From Blastococcus fimeti (GTDB lineage Bacteria; Actinomycetota; Actinomycetes; Mycobacteriales; Geodermatophilaceae): 60,576 bases of DNA. The stretch's first letter is position 1. Each line of letters begins with the position of its first letter. The notes below the pieces were generated by a model that was not told the origin of the DNA, did not search any database, and saw only the letters and a list, made by a program, of their open reading frames with translations. The DNA lies in assembly GCA_900102115.1 (NCBI GenBank), contig FNAW01000011.1:1-60576 (forward strand), read 5' to 3'. This document shows, one piece after another, positions 33,101-40,088 of the stretch. Made by a program: the position numbers and the translations under genes.

Positions 33101-33766
33101 ATGAGCTCTCCGCGCATCGCCGTCCTCGACGTCGACGGCACCCTGGTCGACACCAACTACCAGCACGCGCTGGCCTGGTACCGCGCCTTCCGGTCGCTGG
33201 GCGAGACGTTCCCGGTCTGGCGGATCCACCGACTGATCGGCATGGGCGGTGACCAGCTGGTCGCCGCGCTCGGCGGTGACGACGTCGAGGCGCGGATCGG
33301 CGACGCCGCCCGCGAGCGCTGGGTCGAGGAGGTCGACCCGATGATCGGCGAGACGGCGCTGCTGCCGGGGGCGCGCGAGCTGATCGTGGCGCTCAAGGAG
33401 CGCGGGCACCGCGTCGCGCTGGCCAGCTCGGGCAAGCCGCACCACGTCGACCGCGCCCTGGACCTGCTCGACGCCCGCGACCTCGCCGACGCCTGGACGA
33501 CCAGCGAGGACGTCGAGGAGACCAAGCCGGCCCCGGACCTGCTGCAGGTGGCGCTGAAGAAGCTGGGCGCGCCCGTGGATGCCCCGAGCGTCGTCATCGG
33601 CGACTCGGTCTACGACGTCGAGGCGGCGAAGAACGCCGGGATGCCGGCGATCGTGGTCCGCTCGGGCGGCTTCGGCGACGACGAGCTGCGCGACGCCGGC
33701 GCCGTCGCCGTCTACGACACCCCGGCCGACCTCATCGACGGACTGGACGACCTCGACCTGCTCTGA
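33101..33766 (+). CDS. HAD-family phosphatase
   Basis: A 221-aa haloacid-dehalogenase-fold hydrolase. Motif I D-V-D-G-T-L, motif II A-L-A-S-S-G-K, motif III Lys in E-T-K-P-A-P-D and motif IV G-D-S-V-Y-D-V-E are all present, with an alpha-helical cap after motif I as in phosphoglycolate-phosphatase-like enzymes. Start at ATG 33101. Substrate undetermined. Followed by a hairpin that separates it from convergent GDPD. Confidence 0.87.
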   Translation: MSSPRIAVLDVDGTLVDTNYQHALAWYRAFRSLGETFPVWRIHRLIGMGGDQLVAALGGDDVEARIGDAARERWVEEVDPMIGETALLPGARELIVALKERGHRVALASSGKPHHVDRALDLLDARDLADAWTTSEDVEETKPAPDLLQVALKKLGAPVDAPSVVIGDSVYDVEAAKNAGMPAIVVRSGGFGDDELRDAGAVAVYDTPADLIDGLDDLDLL

Positions 33767-33769
33767 CCC

Positions 33770-33788
33770 CCCACATCGCCGATGTGGG
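33770..33788. terminator. Bidirectional hairpin between HAD and GDPD genes
   Basis: Stem CCCACATC / GATGTGGG (8 bp) with a 3-nt loop, four bases after the HAD stop and 15 before the end of the opposing gene. Confidence 0.65.
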
Positions 33789-33803
33789 CGGCCCGGCGGG
33801 GGG

Positions 33804-34652
33804 TCAGGAGGCGGCGGAGGTCCCGCGGCCGAGCCGGCGGAGCATCTCGTCGGGGTGGTCGGTGATGACCGCGTCGACGCCGAGGTCGCGCACGAGGTCC
33901 ATGTCGGCCGGCGCGTTGACCGTCCACACGTGCAGCTCCTTGCCGGCGGCGTGCGCGTCGGCGACGAAGTCCGGGTCGGCGCGGATCAGCGCCATCCCGG
34001 GGCCGAGCGCCGTGGCGTTGCCGAGGAGGAGCTCGCGGCGGACCGGGCGGAGCCGCTTGCCGATCAGCTGCACGGTGGGGATCCCCGGCGCCAGCTCGGC
34101 CATCCGCCGCACGGCCAGCTGGGAGAAGCTCATCATCCGGACGGCGGGCTTGCCCGCCCACTGGACCGGCCGCCCGTTGCCCAGCAGCCCGAAGCGGCGC
34201 AGGCTCTCGACCAGCGCCTCCTCGACCTTGCGGGAGTGCCGGGTCGGGTGTTTGGTCTCGATCGCCAGGCGGAGGCTGCCGGGCGTCGCGGTGATGTACT
34301 CCAGCAGCCGGTCGAGGGTGAGCACCAGGCCGTTCTCGACGTCGGGCTCGTCGGCCACCGACAGGATCTCGTCGTCGGCCCAGCGGTCGCGGCCCTTCGG
34401 CTTCGGCCTGCGGGGGCCGAACTGGTACTGCTCCAGCTCGGCCAGGTGCAGCGCGGAGACGATCCCGCGGCCGTTCGAGGTGCGCCGGATCTGCCGGTCG
34501 TGCACGCAGACCAGCACCCCGTCGCGGGTCAGGCGGACGTCGCACTCCACTGCGTCGGCACCGACGGCCGCCGCCTGGCGGTACGCCGCGAGCGTGTGCT
34601 CCGGGGCTTCAGCGGTGGCGCCGCGATGGGCGACCACCTCGACGGCGGTCAA
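33804..34652 (-). CDS. Glycerophosphodiester phosphodiesterase family protein
   Basis: A 282-aa TIM-barrel enzyme that hydrolyses glycerophosphodiesters. V-V-A-H-R-G-A-T-A-E-A-P-E-H-T opens the barrel; E-C-D-V-R-L-T-R-D-G and V-C-V-H-D supply the metal ligands and catalytic His. TTG 34652 is chosen because it places T-A-V-E-V-V-A-H-R-G at the N-terminus as in homologues; no clear SD is present and GTG 34637 is possible. A longer frame starting at ATG 34751 would begin inside a repeated palindrome and is unlikely. Confidence 0.8.
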   Translation of the reverse strand: MTAVEVVAHRGATAEAPEHTLAAYRQAAAVGADAVECDVRLTRDGVLVCVHDRQIRRTSNGRGIVSALHLAELEQYQFGPRRPKPKGRDRWADDEILSVADEPDVENGLVLTLDRLLEYITATPGSLRLAIETKHPTRHSRKVEEALVESLRRFGLLGNGRPVQWAGKPAVRMMSFSQLAVRRMAELAPGIPTVQLIGKRLRPVRRELLLGNATALGPGMALIRADPDFVADAHAAGKELHVWTVNAPADMDLVRDLGVDAVITDHPDEMLRRLGRGTSAAS

Positions 34653-34736
34653 CGGGTGGGGGCAGGAGGAGCGACCGGCACGGGAAGAATCCTCCCTCGC
34701 CCTCGCCCGGCCGCGCGACACGGCCGGGCCAGGAGT

Positions 34737-34758
34737 GGCAGGAATGGCCATTTCTGCC
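34737..34758. repeat. 22-bp palindrome (type B), copy 1
   Basis: Arms GGCAGGAA / TTTCTGCC around TGGCCA, imperfect at one position. Related copies lie at 40052-40083 and 52109-52136. It sits between the GDPD and gpgS genes (same strand) and is followed by CTCGGGG. Confidence 0.85.
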
Positions 34759-34782
34759 CTCGGGGGGTCGGCCGGGCTCGGG

Positions 34783-35757
34783 TCAGCCGGCGAGGCCGGC
34801 GTCGCGGGTGCGGTACTCGGGGACGGTCAGCATCGGCGGCCGCTCGTCGAGGGCGACGGCGGTGCTGCGCGGCACGAACGCGGTGCCGTCGTGCCGAAAC
34901 TGGGTCAGCAGGCCTCCGGCGTCGAGCGAGGAGCCGGCCCGGGCCAGCACCGTGGCGACCACCTGCCCCGCCATGGCGCCCAGCGCCTCCTGGCTCTGCG
35001 AGGTGTGCCGACGCTCGCCGAGGTCGACCTGCGCCAGCGCCCCCAGCCCGACGAGCTCCAGCAGGTCGACCAGCAGCCCCACCTCGACGCCGTACGCGCC
35101 GGCGAACGGCACCCGCTCCAGCGCCGACCGGCGGCCGGCGTACTCGCCGCCCAGTGGCTGGACGAACCCGGCGAGCTCCGGCCACAGCGCGTTGAGCAGC
35201 GGCCGCGCGGTCAGCTCGGTCACCCGCCCGCCGCCCGAGGGCACGCTCACGCCGTCGATCTCCAGCGGCCGGGTGTAGCAGCCCTTCACGTACTGCACCT
35301 GCGGATCGGTCAGCAGCGGGCCGAGCAGCCCGGGCACGAAGTGGCTGACGTCGCCCTGCAGGTCGGAGTCGAGGAAGACGACGACGTCGCCGGTGGTCGC
35401 CGCCAGCGACTTCCAGAGCGCCTCGCCCTTGCCGGGGCGGCTGCCGTGCGCGGGCAGCACGTCGGCGGTGGCGACGACGTCGGCGCCGGCGGCCCGCGCG
35501 ACGTCGGCGGTCGCGTCGGTGGAGTCCGAGTCGACGACGAGCAGCTCGTCGACCAGGCGCGTGCGGTGCATCCACCGCTCGGCGATGTCGGCGACGAGCC
35601 GGCCGACGGTCCGTTCCTCGTCCCGGGCCGGCAGGACGACGCTGACGCGGGTGCCGCTGCGCCGCTTGGCGGCCAGCAGTGCCTCGACGTCGATCGCGGC
35701 GAGGGAGGTCGCGGACGTGGTGCGGCCGTGGAACCAGGCTCGGGCGTCGGGTCGCAT
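34783..35757 (-). CDS. gpgS: Glucosyl-3-phosphoglycerate synthase
   Basis: Makes glucosyl-3-phosphoglycerate from a nucleotide-glucose and 3-phosphoglycerate, the first step to glucosylglycerate and, in mycobacteria, methylglucose lipopolysaccharide. The product is 324 aa, the same length as mycobacterial GpgS. The GT-A fold shows V-V-L-P-A-R-D-E-E, V-D-S-D-S-T-D, the DxD-type F-L-D-S-D-L-Q-G-D, and the conserved Y-V-K-G-C-Y-x-R-P and G-E-Y-A-G-R-R. ATG 35757 precedes M-R-P-D-A-R-A-W-F as in homologues; a GTGAGG lies upstream. Confidence 0.92.
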   Translation of the reverse strand: MRPDARAWFHGRTTSATSLAAIDVEALLAAKRRSGTRVSVVLPARDEERTVGRLVADIAERWMHRTRLVDELLVVDSDSTDATADVARAAGADVVATADVLPAHGSRPGKGEALWKSLAATTGDVVVFLDSDLQGDVSHFVPGLLGPLLTDPQVQYVKGCYTRPLEIDGVSVPSGGGRVTELTARPLLNALWPELAGFVQPLGGEYAGRRSALERVPFAGAYGVEVGLLVDLLELVGLGALAQVDLGERRHTSQSQEALGAMAGQVVATVLARAGSSLDAGGLLTQFRHDGTAFVPRSTAVALDERPPMLTVPEYRTRDAGLAG

Positions 35758-35861
35758 CGCCTCACTGTCGGCCACGATCCGGCTTCGCACCAGCACGCTG
35801 TGAGGGTGTTCACCCGACCGTTCCCCCGCGCTTCCCACGGCGTCACCGGGGCGTCGGCGGC

Positions 35862-36311
35862 TCACCGCCCCTGGCGCTCCCGGTAGCGGGCGGCCCGCTT
35901 GGCGGCGGCCGCGCGCCGGCGCTCGCTCTCGCCGACCTCGCGCACGCGGGCGGCCTGGTCGCGCACGACCGTCGCCGTCCCGACGGGATAGCCGGCCTGC
36001 TTGACCCGGTGCTCGGCGGCCTCGGGCATGTAGGCGACGGAGTAGAAGAGCCCGAGCAGCAGCCCGCCCAGGGCCGCCATGCCGCGGATCCAGAACTCAC
36101 CGGGCAGGAGGAGCAGCACCAGCCCGATCGGCACCATCATCTGCACGAAGGCCCGCGCCATGTGCCGGAGCACCCAGGTGCGCGTCGTCGTGTCGTGCAG
36201 CACCCAGGCGCCGTACCGCGCGGGCAGCCGGCCGCCGAGCGCGTACCAGAACCACAGGAGCGGGTTGGGGCGGCGGACGGACGCGTCGACCGTTCCCTGC
36301 TGCTCGGTCAC
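35862..36311 (-). CDS. DUF5313-like membrane protein
   Basis: A 149-aa protein with an N-terminal P-N-P-L-L-W-F-W-Y-A-L-G-G segment, two membrane helices (about 55-70 and 75-95) and a basic, Ala/Arg-rich cytoplasmic tail. This fits the actinobacterial DUF5313 family. GTG 36311 has GGGAGGTG seven bases upstream and a TACAG-like -10 further upstream. Function unknown. Confidence 0.75.
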   Translation of the reverse strand: MTEQQGTVDASVRRPNPLLWFWYALGGRLPARYGAWVLHDTTTRTWVLRHMARAFVQMMVPIGLVLLLLPGEFWIRGMAALGGLLLGLFYSVAYMPEAAEHRVKQAGYPVGTATVVRDQAARVREVGESERRRAAAAKRAARYRERQGR

Positions 36312-36366
36312 GTTCGCACCTCCCGGGTCGACCGCCCACTGTAGGTCGGTCCCCCAGCAGCCCGGT

Positions 36367-38526
36367 TCAGTCGGCGACCGGCACCGCGTCCCCGACGGTG
36401 TCGAGCGCGCGGCGGCTCTGCTCGCCGACGGCCGCGCCCTCGCCGGTCGGCTCGGGGTGGCCGAGGTCGGTGAGCCAGCCGCGCAGCACCCGGTGCAGGT
36501 GCTCGGCGCCGACGATCTCGCCGGGCGCGGCCCACGACGCGGGGTGGGTGAGGAAACCGCGCTGCTGCGGACCGCCCAGCCCGCCGTGCGAGCCGACGTG
36601 CGGCTCGAAGGCCGACGCCTCGTCGGTGTCCGGGTCGTACCGGCTGTTGATCACCAGGTCGGGGCAGTGCGGAAAGGTCGAGGTGCGGGCGACCAGCGCC
36701 GCCGCGTGCGGGCCGTAGGGCAGCAGCGGATCGGTGCCGAGCACCACGCCCGTGCGCAGCCGGTGGACTCCCTCCCGGCCGAGGACGACGGGGCCGAACT
36801 CCGCGGAGTGCACCAGCACGAAGCCGACGCCGTCGTGGTCGACGAGGCCGGGCAGCAGGTGCGGCCAGCGCTGCTCGATCTCCTCCAGCGAGGCGCGTCC
36901 CGGGATGCCGGCGAACGAGACCGACGCGGCGTGGCCGGAGACCGCGCACACCACCCCGGGCGCGACCTGCGGCACCTCGGCGTCGCCGGCCGCGGTCGGC
37001 GGGGTGCCCCGGGTGGCGGCCTCCGCCGCGCGCTGCTGCAGCCGGCGGGCGATCGGCCCGCTGCCCTCGGCCATCGCAGCACCCAGTTGCCAGCCCTCCG
37101 TCGTCCGCCGGCTGTCCCGGGGGCCGGTGAGGTGCCGCTTCCGGGGCTCGACCGGGGCGCCGCACAGCGTGCCGACCAGCTCCTCGATCGAGTACCCGAA
37201 CCGGTCGGCGAACGCCCAGCCCTGCGTCTGCCCGTGGTCGGAGAGGCAGACCAGGTGGTACGCCCGGGGCGCCAGCGCGCTCGCGCGGTGCAGCCGGCCG
37301 ATCTGCTGGTCGATGCTGCGCAGCACCTGGAGGGTGTCGAAGCGCTCGACGCCGGAGTGGTGGGCGACCTCGTCGTAGCCGAGGAAGTCGGCGTAGACCA
37401 CCGGCCGTCCGGCGAGCATGTCCTCGAGGAGGCCTGCGACGACGACGTCGCGGGCCAGCACCGTCGTCCCGGCACGGGCCAGGGGGTACAGCCCGCCGCG
37501 CGGCACCCGCGGACGGACGTCGGCCCGGCGCTGGCGGGAGGCGGCGGTCAGCTCGCGGACGACGTCGACCAGCGCCACCGCCAGCGTGCGGACGGCGTTG
37601 ACCGGGTTGGCGAAGTAGGCGTAGTAGCCGGCCCCCACCCGGTCCCGGCCGCGGCGACGGCGGCGCGCCCCCGCCGGGACCACGTGCGCCAGCGAGCTCA
37701 GCGTGAGGCTGACGTGCCGCGCGTCGCCGGTGAACAGGTTGCCCCGCCCGGCGCCGTCGCCGGCCAGCAGCCCGCGCCCGTCGGAGTGCCGGCGCTCGAC
37801 CTCGGCGGCGTCCCGCGGGTTGGAGACCTGGACGAGGCGGTCGCGCTCCTTCTCGTACCAGCGGAAGGCGGGGACGTCGTGGTTGGAGCCGTGCAGGATG
37901 CCGCAGACCCCGGCCCCGGTCTGCGAGCTCCAGTCGGTGTGCCAGGACGTGAGCACGTGGCTGCCCGACCGCAACCAGGCGGCCAGCGTCGGCATCGAGC
38001 CGTCGCGCACGGCCCGGCGGGCGACGTCGTAGCCCAGGCCGTCGATCTGCAGGAAGAGCACGCCCGGGGGCAGCGGCTCGGACGAGGCGTGCGCGGTCGC
38101 GCGACGGCGGGCCCGGCGGAAGAAGACCTCGTCCTCGTCGACGGCGAGCAGGCTGTTGATCGCTCCGGAGACGCCGGCCATCGCGACGGCGACGACGACC
38201 GACGTCCGGAAGCTGTGCACCTCGACGCCGGGGATCGCGATGAAGATGCCGAGCACGCCGGCGCCCAGCAGCAGGAAGCCGCCCAGGCCGAGGGTGAGGA
38301 AGGCGAGCGGCAGCGCGACCCGGAGCACCAGCGGCCAGACGCCGGCGGTGAGCACGCCGAGCAGCAGGGCGGCGACCGGCGGCTGCCACCACGAGTTCAT
38401 GGCGAACCCGGTGAGCCAGTCGTCGAGCGCGATCAGGGCGCCGGCGGCCAGCGCCCAGGTGAGCAGCACGCGGGCGAGCGTCCGGCCGGCGCGCAGGACG
38501 CGGCCGGAGCCGGTGGGTGCGCTCAC
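36367..38526 (-). CDS. Membrane phosphodiesterase: holin-like N-terminus plus alkaline-phosphatase-family domain
   Basis: A 719-aa fusion. Residues ~10-120 have four membrane helices like the PF04020 holin_4_2 family. After a basic linker, an extended hydrolase domain starts at V-L-F-L-Q-I-D-G-L-G-Y-D and includes the S-W-H-T-D-W-S-S-Q-T nucleophile loop, F-L-G-Y-D-E-V-A-H-H-S-G and L-S-D-H-G-Q-T-Q-G, metal-binding motifs of the type I phosphodiesterase/alkaline phosphatase superfamily. GTG 38526 overlaps the DedA stop (GTGA), so both are coupled. Topology would place the hydrolase on the side of the helix ends; substrate unknown, lipid-linked phosphates plausible. Confidence 0.82.
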   Translation of the reverse strand: MSAPTGSGRVLRAGRTLARVLLTWALAAGALIALDDWLTGFAMNSWWQPPVAALLLGVLTAGVWPLVLRVALPLAFLTLGLGGFLLLGAGVLGIFIAIPGVEVHSFRTSVVVAVAMAGVSGAINSLLAVDEDEVFFRRARRRATAHASSEPLPPGVLFLQIDGLGYDVARRAVRDGSMPTLAAWLRSGSHVLTSWHTDWSSQTGAGVCGILHGSNHDVPAFRWYEKERDRLVQVSNPRDAAEVERRHSDGRGLLAGDGAGRGNLFTGDARHVSLTLSSLAHVVPAGARRRRRGRDRVGAGYYAYFANPVNAVRTLAVALVDVVRELTAASRQRRADVRPRVPRGGLYPLARAGTTVLARDVVVAGLLEDMLAGRPVVYADFLGYDEVAHHSGVERFDTLQVLRSIDQQIGRLHRASALAPRAYHLVCLSDHGQTQGWAFADRFGYSIEELVGTLCGAPVEPRKRHLTGPRDSRRTTEGWQLGAAMAEGSGPIARRLQQRAAEAATRGTPPTAAGDAEVPQVAPGVVCAVSGHAASVSFAGIPGRASLEEIEQRWPHLLPGLVDHDGVGFVLVHSAEFGPVVLGREGVHRLRTGVVLGTDPLLPYGPHAAALVARTSTFPHCPDLVINSRYDPDTDEASAFEPHVGSHGGLGGPQQRGFLTHPASWAAPGEIVGAEHLHRVLRGWLTDLGHPEPTGEGAAVGEQSRRALDTVGDAVPVAD

Positions 38527-39155
38527 CGCACCTCGCTCGGCTCGGGTGCCCGGTCGGGCTCGGGGGACGGCGCCCGGCGCCGGCGGCGACGCGCTCCGAC
38601 GACGTTGAGCACGGCCCCGACCAGCAGGACCAGCACCGTCGCGATGAGGACGGCGACCAGCGGGGAGTCGAAGACGCCGCCGCTGATCACCCCGAGCAGC
38701 GCGTAGGCCAGCGCCCACAGCAGCGCGGCGAACAGCTGGGCGGGCACCAGCCGCTTCCACGGGTAGCTCAGCGCGCCGGCGGCCAGCAGCACCGGGATGC
38801 GCCCCGCGGGCAGCAGCCGGCCGACGACGATGATCTGCCAGCCGTGCCGGCGGAACTGCTCGCGCACCTCCTCGAGCCGCTCGGTGTGCTGCCCGCGGGC
38901 GATCCAGCGCACCGCCGCGGGCCCGCCGAACCGGCAGACGGCGAAGGTGATCAGGTCACCGAGCAGCGCGGCCAGGGTGGCCAGCGCCAGCACGGTGGGC
39001 AGGCCGAGGTCGTTGCTGGTCATCGCGAAGGCCGCCGCCGAGCCGACGACCGCGCCCGTGGGCAGGACCGGCAGGACCGAGCCGAGCAGCACGCCGAAGA
39101 ACAGCAGCGGATAACCGACCGACGTCCCCTCGGCGGCGGCGGTCAGGAGGTCCAC
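38523..39155 (-). CDS. DedA-family membrane protein
   Basis: A 210-aa membrane protein of the SNARE-associated/VTT type, likely a lipid scramblase or undecaprenyl-phosphate-type flippase. Typical are a re-entrant loop with P-V-L-P-T-G-A-V-V, V-C-R-F-G-G and the G-R-L-L-P-A-G-R-I-P segment, the DedA Arg motif. GTG 39155 has GGAGGTG five bases upstream and overlaps the previous gene by 13 bases. Coupled to the membrane phosphodiesterase downstream. Confidence 0.85.
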   Translation of the reverse strand: MDLLTAAAEGTSVGYPLLFFGVLLGSVLPVLPTGAVVGSAAAFAMTSNDLGLPTVLALATLAALLGDLITFAVCRFGGPAAVRWIARGQHTERLEEVREQFRRHGWQIIVVGRLLPAGRIPVLLAAGALSYPWKRLVPAQLFAALLWALAYALLGVISGGVFDSPLVAVLIATVLVLLVGAVLNVVGARRRRRRAPSPEPDRAPEPSEVR

Positions 39156-39961
39156 GGGAGCACCTCCGGCAGCAGCGGCACCGGTGCGCCGGGCCGGGCG
39201 ACCAGCACGGCCGTGTCCAGCCCGCGGCCGGCGACCTCGCGGGCGAAGGTCAGGGGCGGCTCGACCAGCAGCCGGCGCATGCGGGCGCGCAGCGGCGTCG
39301 GCAGCCGGGTGCTGCCGGCCGGCGCGAGGGTGCCCCAGTGGACGGGGACGGCGGCGCGCGGCCGCAGCCGCGCCACGGCCTCGGCGGCCTGGGCCGGGTC
39401 GAGGTGGCCGGGCCCGAGGTCGGCGCCCCAGCCCCACACCGGGAGGACGGCGACGTCGATCCCGCGGTCGCCGAGCGCGTGCATGCCGTCGTGCAGGGCG
39501 GTGTCGCCGCTGAGGTAGACGGTGCTGCCCGCGCCTTCCAGCAGGTGGCCGACCGCGCAGGCGTCCGGCCCGGCGGAGAAGCGCGGACCCCAGCGGTGCC
39601 CGCTGTGCGCAGCGTGGACGGCGGTGATCCGCAGGGCGCCGTCGGTCAGCGTCTCGCCGGGCGAGATCTCGTCGACCCGGGGGAACCCGTGCCGCCGCAG
39701 CCATGCCCCGGCGCCGCGGGGGACGACGAGGCGGGTGCCGGCCGCCAGCATCCGCAGCGAGCGCAGGTGCAGGTGGTCGGCGTGCAGGTGGCTGAGCAGG
39801 ACGACGTCGACACCTGCCCAGGTGGCCGGATCGGGCACCGGCACCACCCGGCGCAGCGGGCCGACCGAGGCGGTGAGCAGGGGATCGGTCAGCACGGTGC
39901 GCCCGGCCAGCTCGACCCGCACGGTCGAGTGGCCGAGGAAGTGCAGCCCGGGCGATCCCAC
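39143..39961 (-). CDS. Metallo-beta-lactamase-fold hydrolase (UlaG/NAPE-PLD-like)
   Basis: A 272-aa MBL protein with the metal motif S-H-L-H-A-D-H-L-H, a second ligand set in H-S-G-H-R-W, Y-L-S-G-D-T-A-L-H-D and a His in P-V-H-W-G-T. The L-G-H-S-T-V-R-V-E-L start is typical of UlaG/NAPE-phospholipase-D-like enzymes acting on phospholipids or lactones. GTG 39961 is about seven bases after a GATACT -10 box on the minus strand, so a leaderless message is likely. Forms one unit with DedA and the phosphodiesterase, suggesting lipid or cell-envelope metabolism. Confidence 0.87.
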   Translation of the reverse strand: MGSPGLHFLGHSTVRVELAGRTVLTDPLLTASVGPLRRVVPVPDPATWAGVDVVLLSHLHADHLHLRSLRMLAAGTRLVVPRGAGAWLRRHGFPRVDEISPGETLTDGALRITAVHAAHSGHRWGPRFSAGPDACAVGHLLEGAGSTVYLSGDTALHDGMHALGDRGIDVAVLPVWGWGADLGPGHLDPAQAAEAVARLRPRAAVPVHWGTLAPAGSTRLPTPLRARMRRLLVEPPLTFAREVAGRGLDTAVLVARPGAPVPLLPEVLPWTS

Positions 39962-40051
39962 GCGCGCCAGTATCGGCCGGGGCGACGACCGGACCCAGCG
40001 ACCGGGCCCCGAACGGGGGAGATCCCTGACCAGAACCAGGGCGAACCCGGA

Positions 40052-40083
40052 CGAAGGGCAGACATGGCCATCTCTGCCCTTCG
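40052..40083. repeat. Extended palindrome (type B), copy 2
   Basis: Arms CGAAGGGCAGA / TCTGCCCTTCG with centre cATGGCCATc; the stem is longer than in the other copies. It lies between two leftward genes, just after the end of the GGDEF-active protein. Confidence 0.88.
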
Positions 40084-40088
40084 AGGGG

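Noticed and set aside
34653..34751. N-terminal extension of the GDPD gene to ATG 34751
   Set aside because: The start codon lies inside a type B palindrome and the extra residues are not part of the family.
39968..39975. Third motility-type promoter (minus strand GCCGATAC before the MBL gene)
   Set aside because: No CTCAAG-like box at the 15-nt spacing; the GATACT box alone explains an ordinary leaderless promoter.
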